A DNA stretch of 9,643 bases, from assembly GCA_002479035.1 (NCBI GenBank), contig DLLA01000001.1:1-9643 (forward strand), read 5' to 3'. The translations under genes and the position numbers were made by a program. The stretch's first letter is position 1. Each line of letters starts with the position of its first letter. Shown here in pieces: positions 1 to 5,002 of this stretch. The notes below the pieces were generated by a model that did not search any database, was not told where the DNA came from, and saw nothing but the letters and a program-made list of their open reading frames with translations. This DNA is from Bacteroidales bacterium UBA7574 (lineage in GTDB: Bacteria > Bacteroidota > Bacteroidia > Bacteroidales > Paludibacteraceae).

Positions 1-90
1 TGGCGTTACCGCTCTTACCAGCGTATGCTTCAGACCTCTTGGCAACCCTTCAACGAGGAGTCGGAAGACAAATCTACCCAGAGCAAGTAA
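1..90 (+). CDS. 3' end of an unidentified protein gene (partial)
   Basis: Reading from base 1 gives an open frame of 29 codons ending in TAA at 88-90. I do not recognise the fragment; it starts WRYRSYQRMLQ and ends EDKSTQSK. The reason to call it coding is its tail. The last codons and the stop lie in a repeated element, and the second copy of that element ends the 77-aa protein at 1765-1767 in the same frame with DKSARSK. The C-terminus may therefore be repeat-derived rather than native. The 5' part is outside the window, so the family, length and function cannot be judged. A non-coding reading of this stretch is possible. Confidence 0.45.
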   Translation, partial: WRYRSYQRMLQTSWQPFNEESEDKSTQSK

Positions 91-241
91 GGTGATACAG
101 TAACTTCCATTGCGTGACGTGAAGCGTAAGGCCGGAGCAAAGCATTAAGTGTCTGCGGAATCTCCAAAAGTCCGCGGACGTTATGGAGTGCTCCAAGCGA
201 TACAAAGCCCTGTGGACTGAGTAGAGTTCATTATCGCTCTG
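67..241 (+). repeat. Structured dispersed element, copy A
   Basis: This copy matches 1744-1868 in blocks: GACAAATC..CCC..AGCAAG, TAAGGT, GACGTGAAGCGTAAGGC, then AAGCCCTGTGG.CTGAGTAGA and TTATCG.CTC. Between the conserved ends is a variable middle that folds. GGAGCA (134-139) pairs with TGCTCC (189-194), and inside it GTCTGCGGA (151-159) pairs with TCCGCGGAC (171-179), with one G-U pair. The element begins inside the reading frame that stops at 88-90. The 3' motif AAGCCC..GAGTAG..TTCA resembles IS200/IS605 right ends and omegaRNA tails. That likeness is from memory and is an inference; no TnpA or TnpB gene is seen. Confidence 0.6.
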
Positions 242-249
242 CATCATTG

Positions 250-450
250 GCTTGGTAAATAGAAATAGGGGTGCCTGACCAGTTCGGGCAACCTCTGTTT
301 CTGTTTTACAGAGACACCTTTGTCCCTGCCGAAGGAGTCTATACTCCCTCCACTACCCTCACGGGCAGTATTCGTACGTCAAAGAACACGGGCTGCTTAC
401 GTCTGCAGCCTACCGGATTCAACACCTTGAATCACGATGCAAAGATACAA
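250..450. other. Non-coding stretch with five consecutive hairpins
   Basis: Perfect or near-perfect hairpins follow one another: TGCCTGA/TCGGGCA (about 272-290, one G-U pair on the + strand), CTCTGT/ACAGAG (293-298/308-313), GGAGT/ACTCC (334-338/343-347), GGCTGC/GCAGCC (391-396/405-410) and GATTCAA/TTGAATC (416-422/427-433). This density suggests a structured RNA or a decayed element. The G-U pair favours the + strand, but the only promoter-like box (TATCTTTG, 447-440) points the other way. I cannot assign it to a known RNA family. A 90-codon open frame at 271-543 looks accidental. Confidence 0.35.
440..447 (-). promoter_or_regulatory. Minus-strand TATCTTTG box, possible -7 element
   Basis: The bottom strand reads TATCTTTG, fitting the Bacteroidota -7 consensus TAnnTTTG. 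The only TTTG upstream on that strand is 24 nt away, longer than the usual 19-21. The surrounding bases (about 417-449) closely match 2071-2101, which has the same box in the same orientation, so this may be part of a dispersed repeat. Transcription would run into the hairpin cluster at 250-433. Confidence 0.3.
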
Positions 451-541
451 CAGATTCAGAGTTTTTGTTGGCAAAGTAGTACCAATAATGCACTTTTATC
501 ACACTTTCCTCACGCGAACATGTTGTCCGCGTTCTGGTTTT

Positions 542-559
542 GAGTGTTTTGAGTGTTTT
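542..559 (+). repeat. Two tandem copies of GAGTGTTTT
   Basis: The 9-nt unit GAGTGTTTT occurs twice in direct succession, with partial units on either side (GGTTTTGAG before, GTTTCTG after). It lies in the gene-free stretch upstream of the three-gene cassette. No function is apparent. Confidence 0.6.
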
Positions 560-628
560 GGTTTCTGTTCTTAACGTCAGTTCGATATAATTGAGACGAT
601 GGACTTTCACGGCTAATGGGGTGATAGT

Positions 629-654
629 GTGGGGACGACGCGTCTCGCGTCGTC
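629..654. repeat. Perfect GC-rich palindrome, copy 1
   Basis: GACGACGCG (634-642) and CGCGTCGTC (646-654) form a 9-bp stem with a TCT loop, preceded by GTGGGG. The 25 bases 629-653 are identical to 6058-6082, over 5 kb away in the GSCFA/PiT intergenic region, so this is a dispersed REP-like repeat. There is no T-run after it, so it is not a standard intrinsic terminator. Confidence 0.75.
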
Positions 655-680
655 ATAAGCCGCAAGGCGTTGTAAAATAG

Positions 681-718
681 AAAGTGGCTGTCTATCAAAC
701 GTAGGCAGTCTCTTTTTT
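681..718 (+). terminator. Intrinsic terminator-like hairpin
   Basis: GGCTGTCTA (686-694) pairs with TAGGCAGTC (702-710) across a 7-nt loop, and TCTTTTTT follows at 711-718. The two non-Watson-Crick positions are G-U pairs on the + strand and A-C mismatches on the other, which favours a + strand transcript. No gene ends immediately upstream. It could end a long 3' region of the gene at 1-90 or an unrecognised small RNA. Confidence 0.55.
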
Positions 719-803
719 GCAGTATGTATTATGGTAGTGTACGAAAAAAGGTGTAGTTTGCGGCGCAAAATTGACTTTCGTGGCATATTTTCTTGAATAA
801 TCC

Positions 804-834
804 TTGTATGTGTCGTAAACAAGTAGTAACTTTG
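804..834 (+). promoter_or_regulatory. Promoter of the DUF3791/DUF3990 cassette
   Basis: TTG (804-806), a 20-nt spacer and TAACTTTG (827-834) match the Bacteroidota sigma-ABfr consensus TTTG-N19-21-TAnnTTTG. Transcription should begin around 840, leaving a leader of about 15 nt before the ATG at 855. Confidence 0.75.
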
Positions 835-854
835 CAGTCTAAGTTGCAAAGGTT

Positions 855-1076
855 ATGTCACAGAAAACGTTTTGGAAAATAGAGTACTTCGGCTTGTGTG
901 TGAATGCATTTGCTCGCAAGTTTCGATTGACTCCGCAGTTGGCGTATAACTACCTGCAGAAATATGAGGGGCTTCAATTCTTGAACGAATTTTATGATGT
1001 GGAGCATACTTTACCGTTGGCTGATACGCTTGAATCCTTGCAGAAAATATGTGCACGTAATGGGGGCTCGCTATGA
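855..1076 (+). CDS. DUF3791-like small protein, candidate antitoxin
   Basis: This 73-aa protein resembles DUF3791 proteins: a helical N-terminal half with LTPQLAYNYLQKY (residues 25-37) and a C-terminal part around YDVEHTLPLADTLESL (about 47-62). No signal peptide or membrane segment is present. It is the first gene after a good promoter, with a very short leader. Its TGA overlaps the next start as ATGA (1073-1076), which implies translational coupling. DUF3791 genes are commonly found next to DUF3990 genes in gut Bacteroidota and Firmicutes, as here. The role is not established to my knowledge. Position and size suggest an antitoxin or accessory partner of the DUF3990 protein. The family call rests on recollection of the pattern, without a profile search. 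Confidence 0.7.
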   Translation: MSQKTFWKIEYFGLCVNAFARKFRLTPQLAYNYLQKYEGLQFLNEFYDVEHTLPLADTLESLQKICARNGGSL

Positions 1077-1537
1077 TTTTATACCACGGTTCCAATACAG
1101 ATTTTGACACGATTGAGTTGTCCAAGTGCCTGCTGAACAAGGATTTCGGACAAGGGTTCTATCTCACTCCGTCTAAACACGATGCCTTACAGCGCGCCAA
1201 AGACAAATGTAACAAGGAGCATGAAGGAGTGCCAACCATTCTACGCTACAAATGGGATGAGGCGAACCCGCAAGAACTATCAATCAAGCGTTTTGAAAAG
1301 ATTGATGAGGAATGGGTAACGTTTATTTTCAATAATCGCAGACGAAAAAGTAAAAAGCATACATTTGACATTGTTATCGGACCTGTGGCAGACGATGGCG
1401 TTGTTCTCTCACTACAACTATTCGAGAATAATTATATTGATATGAGGGCTTTGATGGAGCGCTTGACGTATGCTCGGTCTTCCGTTCAGTATTGTTTTTG
1501 CACGCAACGTGCAATAAGCCAATTGCAACGCGTATGA
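1073..1537 (+). CDS. DUF3990 protein, ADP-ribosyltransferase-like
   Basis: This 154-aa protein carries the expected DUF3990 blocks: LYHGS at the N-terminus (residues 3-7), KDFGQGFYLT (23-32), FDIVIGPVADDGV (98-110) and a C-terminal QYCFCTQRAISQL (139-151). The first two blocks match the H and Y strands that hold NAD in ADP-ribosyltransferases, with His5 and Tyr30 as candidate NAD contacts. DUF3990 is generally placed in that fold group. The third catalytic position is unclear; the acidic PVADD stretch is a candidate. No signal peptide or membrane segment is seen, so it should act in the cytoplasm. It is overlapped by 4 nt at both ends (ATGA), so it is the centre of a coupled three-gene unit. 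Inference: the toxin or effector, perhaps modifying a protein or nucleic acid. Activity is unproven. Confidence 0.8.
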   Translation: MILYHGSNTDFDTIELSKCLLNKDFGQGFYLTPSKHDALQRAKDKCNKEHEGVPTILRYKWDEANPQELSIKRFEKIDEEWVTFIFNNRRRKSKKHTFDIVIGPVADDGVVLSLQLFENNYIDMRALMERLTYARSSVQYCFCTQRAISQLQRV

Positions 1538-1767
1538 AAAAGAAAGAGTTTAATCTTGTTGTAGAAATGATAACCAACCGGTTGGTCAGTTTCCTGATGG
1601 AAGATTATAACTTGTCATTGTTGGACGCAATGGACAAGGTGTACAAATCGCAGACCTTGGAGAAACTGCAAGACAAAAGTACAGGGCTTTATCTCCGCAG
1701 TGCAGCATATACGTACGAATATCTGAAGAAAGAACTGAATTCTGACAAATCCGCCCGGAGCAAGTAA
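1534..1767 (+). CDS. 77-aa protein, third gene of the DUF3990 cassette
   Basis: I start this at ATG 1534, which overlaps the previous TGA as ATGA. The upstream ATG at 1492 would add 14 residues read from inside the DUF3990 gene and would break the coupling pattern. The protein is MKKKEFNLVVEMITNRLV..., mostly helical, with LSLLDAMDKVYKSQTLEKL (about 29-47) and TGLYLRSAAYTYEYLKKEL (51-69). Similar short proteins accompany DUF3990 genes in Bacteroidales in my recollection; I cannot name a family firmly, though it may be a DUF3791 relative. The last residues (SDKSARSK) and the stop lie in the repeated element at 1744-1868, so the native C-terminus may have been replaced. It is a second candidate antitoxin or partner. 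Confidence 0.75.
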   Translation: MKKKEFNLVVEMITNRLVSFLMEDYNLSLLDAMDKVYKSQTLEKLQDKSTGLYLRSAAYTYEYLKKELNSDKSARSK

Positions 1768-1868
1768 GGTTTGTGGAGACGTGAAGCGTAAGGCAGGTGC
1801 GCATTGCGCACTGAGTGCCGTAGCGACAACGAAGCCCTGTGGGCTGAGTAGAACTCCTTATCGTCTCG
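1744..1868 (+). repeat. Structured dispersed element, copy B
   Basis: This is the second copy of the element at 67-241. It supplies the last codons and stop of the 77-aa gene. GAGACG (1776-1781) can pair with CGTCTC (1862-1867) to close the element. Inside are GTGCGCA/TGCGCAC (1797-1803/1805-1811) and AGCCC/GGGCT (1833-1837/1841-1845). The variable middle differs from copy A in sequence but is again a hairpin. TGTGGAGAC near the start and GAAGCCC..GGGCTGAGTAG near the end are reminiscent of IS200/IS605 omegaRNA, an inference. It may also act as the 3' end of the cassette transcript. Confidence 0.65.
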
Positions 1869-1956
1869 CGTCGTTAAATGCAAATAATATTCTGTCAGGG
1901 AAATAGCATAATACAGTACTTATTCATTCGAAATTATGCAAAATTATACCGTATCG

Positions 1957-2011
1957 TCGGGGACGCGGACGCCCCGTCCGCGGTCAAGTCGTTAGACTTG
2001 TTTGGTTTTTT
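1957..2011 (+). terminator. GC-rich hairpin followed by terminator-like hairpin
   Basis: CGCGGAC (1964-1970) pairs with GTCCGCG (1976-1982) over a GCCCC loop. The opening GGGGACG recalls the palindromes at 629 and 6058. Next, CAAGTC (1985-1990) pairs with GACTTG (1995-2000) across GTTA, followed by TTTGGTTTTTT. The second hairpin is a plausible intrinsic terminator for transcription coming from the cassette, about 220 nt downstream of its last gene. Confidence 0.5.
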
Positions 2012-2026
2012 CGATGTTTCTTATCT

Positions 2027-2070
2027 TATCGCGTATCTATCGCGGGTTTATCGCGGGTCTATCGCGGGTT
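2027..2070 (+). repeat. Tandem array, 11-nt unit TATCGCGGGTY (4 copies)
   Basis: TATCGCG recurs at 2027, 2038, 2049 and 2060, exactly 11 nt apart. The last three units read TATCGCGGGT plus T or C; the first is degenerate (TATCGCGTATC). It abuts the conserved block 2071-2101 that carries a minus-strand promoter-like box. Confidence 0.85.
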
Positions 2071-2101
2071 GAACACGCTCTTGAAAGACGATGCAAAGAT
2101 A
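2071..2101 (-). promoter_or_regulatory. Conserved block with minus-strand TATCTTTG box
   Basis: CTTGAA..ACGATGCAAAGATAC is shared with about 426-448. On the bottom strand it contains TATCTTTG (2101-2094), a fit to TAnnTTTG. No good TTTG lies at the proper upstream distance. If used, it would transcribe through the 11-nt array toward 1960, where no gene is seen. The repeat may instead be a mobile-element remnant. Confidence 0.35.
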
Positions 2102-2169
2102 CCTCATTTTTTATATCTGTCTCTGTTCATCACAAATTACAAAATTGTCTCTAACATCCAACTTTCGTT

Positions 2170-2202
2170 ATACCTTGGTTATATCTTGGTTATATCTTGG
2201 TT
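2170..2202 (+). repeat. Tandem array, 11-nt unit ATATCTTGGTT (3 copies)
   Basis: ATACCTTGGTT is followed by two perfect ATATCTTGGTT units, then a partial ATAGGTTAG. The sequence is unrelated to the TATCGCG array 100 nt away but has the same 11-nt period. No gene is present here. Confidence 0.85.
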
Positions 2203-2296
2203 ATAGGTTAGTCTCTCCGACTGCCATCTTGCTTATCTATCTCTACTCTCTATTATTTCTTGGCCGGCGATACTATCGCCGCAATGGCGGATTGGT

Positions 2297-2397
2297 GTGT
2301 AACGGTGTAACAGTGTAACATCTGTTTCTATATATATACCCGCCCGCGCGTGCATGGGTATGTATAGTTTACAGACAAGGTCGTTACACCGTTACAC
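2297..2397. repeat. Long inverted repeat with GTGTAAC arms
   Basis: The left arm has three GTGTAAC copies 8 nt apart (2297, 2305, 2313). The right arm GTTACACCGTTACAC (2383-2397) is the exact reverse complement of 2297-2311. Inner parts also pair, imperfectly: CTGTTTCTATATATATACCC on the left against GGGTATGTATAGTTTACAG on the right, around a GC-rich tip. The whole is a hairpin of about 100 nt, MITE-like in shape. No flanking duplication was identified with certainty. Confidence 0.7.
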
Positions 2398-2640
2398 ATT
2401 CCTGTGCCGGTAGCCGTTTTATTGGTGTCTATCTCCTATCTATCCATCTGATATACAATTCATCCACGTTGTCTCTATACTGCATTAATGCTTCTCTTTT
2501 TCCTGCAAATCGTGCTTTTATTGAATGCATTTATCAGTGAAAATCAAATGAAAAACTGTTGATGACAGTAATAAATCCGGACTGTTTTTACTGCAAATTG
2601 TAAAAAAATACCAACTTTTGATAAGGCTGCCATGTCGGGC

Positions 2641-2671
2641 TTGTGTATATTTGGCAAAAGTAGTACCTTTG
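2641..2671 (+). promoter_or_regulatory. Promoter of the PAP2 phosphatase gene
   Basis: TTG (2641-2643), a 20-nt spacer and TACCTTTG (2664-2671) fit the Bacteroidota consensus. The ATG follows at 2684, so the leader is only a few nucleotides. Confidence 0.7.
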
Positions 2672-2683
2672 CACTGATTTGTA

Positions 2684-3388
2684 ATGGAACTTCTGAGCAT
2701 CATAGAACCCCTTGTTCGGCTTGACCAACAATGGTTGGTTGCCATCAATGGTTGGCATGCCCCATGGGCGGACACGCTGATGTGGTATATCTCCAAGAGT
2801 ACAACATGGCTGCCGTTGTATGCCGTGCTGGTGGGGTTGATAGTGTGGCGGTATGGTGTGCAGCCCTGTCGCGCGGAGAAAAAGAAACTGTCAGAGATAG
2901 GGGGCGCACAAAAGCATGGCAAATTACAAATTACGAATTACAAATTACAAATTGCAAGTTGTCTGCTGATATTCATGGCTTTCGCGATTGCGGTCGGCGG
3001 AGCGGATTATATCTCGTCGGGCATTATCAAGCATGCCGTGTGCCGTCCTCGCCCCACGCACGAACCTGCGTTGGAGGGCATGCTTCATATCGTCCGTGGT
3101 TACACAGGCGGAATGTATGGTTTTGTGAGCAGTCACGCGGCGAACACGATGGCGTGCGCACTGCTCTTCTCGCTGATTTGGCGCAACAAAACAACCACCT
3201 GCGGCTTGATGCTTTGGGTGGCGGCGAATTGCTATAGCAGAATGTACCTTGGGGTGCACTACCCGCTGGACATCGCGGGCGGACTTATAGTAGGTAGCCT
3301 GGTGGCGGTGGCGGTGTACCTGCTGCTCCGCGTGGTGCTGCGGCAGGTGGAGGACAAGTGTCGCAGGGCAATGGTGCGAAACGGTTGA
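2684..3388 (+). CDS. PAP2-family membrane phosphatase
   Basis: This 234-aa integral membrane protein has all three PAP2 motifs: K116-x6-R123-P124 (KHAVCRPRP), SSHA (149-152, the PSGH equivalent) and S185-R186-x5-H192-x3-D196 (SRMYLGVHYPLD). His151 and His192 are the expected catalytic residues. The family removes phosphate from lipids such as undecaprenyl pyrophosphate or lipid A; which substrate applies here cannot be told. Hydrophobic segments lie near 42-56, 92-108, 154-166, 174-184 and 197-219. An oddity: residues about 79-91 (GKLQITNYKLQIA) are encoded by an A/T-rich tandem repeat inserted in frame, which lengthens the loop before the third hydrophobic segment. The 3' end overlaps the convergent gene by 104 nt. 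Confidence 0.9.
   Translation: MELLSIIEPLVRLDQQWLVAINGWHAPWADTLMWYISKSTTWLPLYAVLVGLIVWRYGVQPCRAEKKKLSEIGGAQKHGKLQITNYKLQIASCLLIFMAFAIAVGGADYISSGIIKHAVCRPRPTHEPALEGMLHIVRGYTGGMYGFVSSHAANTMACALLFSLIWRNKTTTCGLMLWVAANCYSRMYLGVHYPLDIAGGLIVGSLVAVAVYLLLRVVLRQVEDKCRRAMVRNG
2920..2956 (+). repeat. A/T-rich tandem repeat inside the PAP2 gene
   Basis: Degenerate direct repeats of CAAATTA and GAATTA run from about 2920 to 2956 and are read in frame without a stop. The sequence style contrasts with the surrounding gene and resembles the ATTCATA repeats at 8477-8546. Most likely it is an inserted or expanded dispersed repeat lying in a tolerant loop. Confidence 0.7.
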
Positions 3389-3728
3389 CAGGCGGTTGGG
3401 GGTAGCGCGGGTCTGGTTTGGCGCGGCTGTCTATGAATATCTTGTATTGCTCGGGTGTGAGTATTCCGCGTAATGCTTCCGAAAGCGAGTCCCGATATTG
3501 GGCAACCTCTTCGGGGGTGGGGTGCGGGTGGCGCATTCGCGCAAAGCGTAGATGCACTTTGTACAAGGTGTCGCACGCAAGGCTATCCGTAATATCAAGG
3601 TCGCGAACCAGCATCTCAGTTTGCTTGCGTGCCATCTCTTCTGGCGTGCGGCGGATATGTGCCGGTTGTCCAAACGCAGAAGATGCGCCTGCCAGCAGAA
3701 GAGTGAAGATGAATAATTTGCGACTCAT
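3285..3728 (-). CDS. Spy/CpxP-like exported protein
   Basis: This 147-aa protein has a clear signal peptide: MSRKLF, hydrophobic IFTLLLAGA, and likely cleavage after residues 19-21 (AFGQ). The body RTPEEMARKQTEMLVRDL (27-44) ... LTPEQYKIF (90-98) has the helical, LTPEQ-containing pattern of Bacteroidota Spy/CpxP-like or DUF4890 proteins, which are periplasmic and chaperone-like. I chose ATG at 3728; the open frame continues upstream to 4058, but that part is low-complexity shadow of the FtsX gene and would bury the signal peptide. The tail from about residue 114 is proline-rich and lies antisense to the PAP2 gene. The gene starts only 24 nt from the divergent FtsX start. Confidence 0.75.
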   Translation of the reverse strand: MSRKLFIFTLLLAGASSAFGQPAHIRRTPEEMARKQTEMLVRDLDITDSLACDTLYKVHLRFARMRHPHPTPEEVAQYRDSLSEALRGILTPEQYKIFIDSRAKPDPRYPQPPVNRFAPLPCDTCPPPAAAPRGAAGTPPPPPGYLL

Positions 3729-3752
3729 ATCGCGTAGAGATACACAAAAACT

Positions 3753-4991
3753 ATGCCAAAAAGGCTGACATATAGACCGGAATGGAAAATAGCCCGACGG
3801 CTGTATTTCGCAGAAAACGATGGGAAACGTTCTTCCCGTCCCGCTGTGCGCGTGGCATTGGGCGGTATCATCATCGGCGTGATGGTGATGATTGTCACCA
3901 TTTGCGTGGTGGTTGGCTTTAAGCAAGAGGTCACGCAGAAGGTGGCGGGCTTCGGCAGCCATATCCAAGTGGTGAATTTCGACAACAATTCCACCTACGA
4001 GTTGCAGCCTATCCGCGTGTCGGATTCGCTGATGACGCGCCTGCGCGACATACCACATGTACAGAGCCTATCGACTTTTGCTTCCAAACCGGGCATCATC
4101 AAGACGGACAGCGCGTTTCAGGGGATAGTGTTCAAGGGCACCGGCTATTGGACGTATTTCAGGCAGAACCTTGTGGAGGGAAAATTGCCTATGGAAACGA
4201 ATGAAGTGCTGATTTCCAAAGAGTTGGCTGATTTGCTCAACCTCACTGTCGGAGATAATTTCTTGTGCTACTTCGTTGAAGAGGAACTGCGCGTGCGGCG
4301 GCTGTACATCACGGGTATCTACAATACCTGTATGAGCGAGATGGACCGCCTGTTTATCCTCGGCGACATCGCCCTTGTGCGACAACTCAACCATTGGCAG
4401 CCCGACCAAGCCTCGGGCATAGAGATACTGGTGGACGACCTACGCCATTTGGACGAGGTGGCAGACCGCGTCTATTTCGCTACCGCCAACAGGCTTGATG
4501 CCGAGGGCAATGCTTACTACACACAGACGCTCCAGCAACTCAACCCGCAGATATTCGCGTGGCTCGACTTGCTCAATATGAACGTGGTGATTATCATTCT
4601 GCTCATGCTGTGCGTGTCGGGCTTTAGTATTGTTACCGGGCTGATTATCTTGATATTAGATAGCGTGCAATTGATTGGTGTACTCAAGGCACTCGGTGCC
4701 AACGACCGCTTTGTGCGCCGCATCTTCATCTACGAGGCGATGCTGCTGATTGGCAAGGGAATGTTTTGGGGCAATGTGCTCGGCTTGGGGCTATGCGCTA
4801 TTCAGTACTTCACACACCTCATCCCGTTAGAAGCGGCTACGTACTATGTTAGTTACGTGCCTATTGCCTTTCCGTGGGGCTGGTGGCTGTTGCTCAATGC
4901 AGGCACGATGTTCATATCGTGGCTCATACTCTTGGCACCCTCCGCCATTGTCACGAAGATAAGTCCCGCTCGCGTCATGCACTTTGAATAG
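3753..4991 (+). CDS. FtsX-like ABC transporter permease (LolC/LolE type)
   Basis: This 412-aa protein has the four-helix layout of LolC/E and MacB-type permeases: TM1 at about 33-55, a periplasmic domain at about 56-274, then TM2 (276-302), TM3 (328-352) and TM4 (372-396). Hallmarks are IGVLKALGAND (308-318), the cytoplasmic loop contacting the ATPase, and the C-terminal KISPARVMHFE. Known members release lipoproteins from the inner membrane with a LolD-type ATPase; no ATPase gene is in the window. The gene is divergent from the Spy-like gene with 24 nt between starts and shows no clear TAnnTTTG box in that gap. The GSCFA gene begins 11 nt after its stop, so the two are probably co-transcribed. 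Confidence 0.88.
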   Translation: MPKRLTYRPEWKIARRLYFAENDGKRSSRPAVRVALGGIIIGVMVMIVTICVVVGFKQEVTQKVAGFGSHIQVVNFDNNSTYELQPIRVSDSLMTRLRDIPHVQSLSTFASKPGIIKTDSAFQGIVFKGTGYWTYFRQNLVEGKLPMETNEVLISKELADLLNLTVGDNFLCYFVEEELRVRRLYITGIYNTCMSEMDRLFILGDIALVRQLNHWQPDQASGIEILVDDLRHLDEVADRVYFATANRLDAEGNAYYTQTLQQLNPQIFAWLDLLNMNVVIIILLMLCVSGFSIVTGLIILILDSVQLIGVLKALGANDRFVRRIFIYEAMLLIGKGMFWGNVLGLGLCAIQYFTHLIPLEAATYYVSYVPIAFPWGWWLLLNAGTMFISWLILLAPSAIVTKISPARVMHFE

Positions 4992-5002
4992 AATGATAGA
5001 GT

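Noticed and set aside
271..543. 90-codon + strand open frame
   Set aside because: It covers the hairpin cluster and dispersed blocks, has no promoter or recognisable domain, and its residue pattern looks random.
1492..1533. Earlier start for the 77-aa gene
   Set aside because: The extra residues are read from inside the DUF3990 gene; ATG 1534 gives the same ATGA coupling seen at the first junction.
2027..2202. CRISPR array
   Set aside because: Units are 11 nt and contiguous, without spacers, and no cas genes are present.
2518..2922. 134-codon minus-strand frame
   Set aside because: It is antisense to the PAP2 gene and its promoter, with no domain pattern.
3729..4058. N-terminal extension of the Spy-like gene (open frame to 4058)
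   Set aside because: It is antisense to the FtsX gene, histidine-rich and low in complexity, and would place the clear signal peptide in mid-protein.
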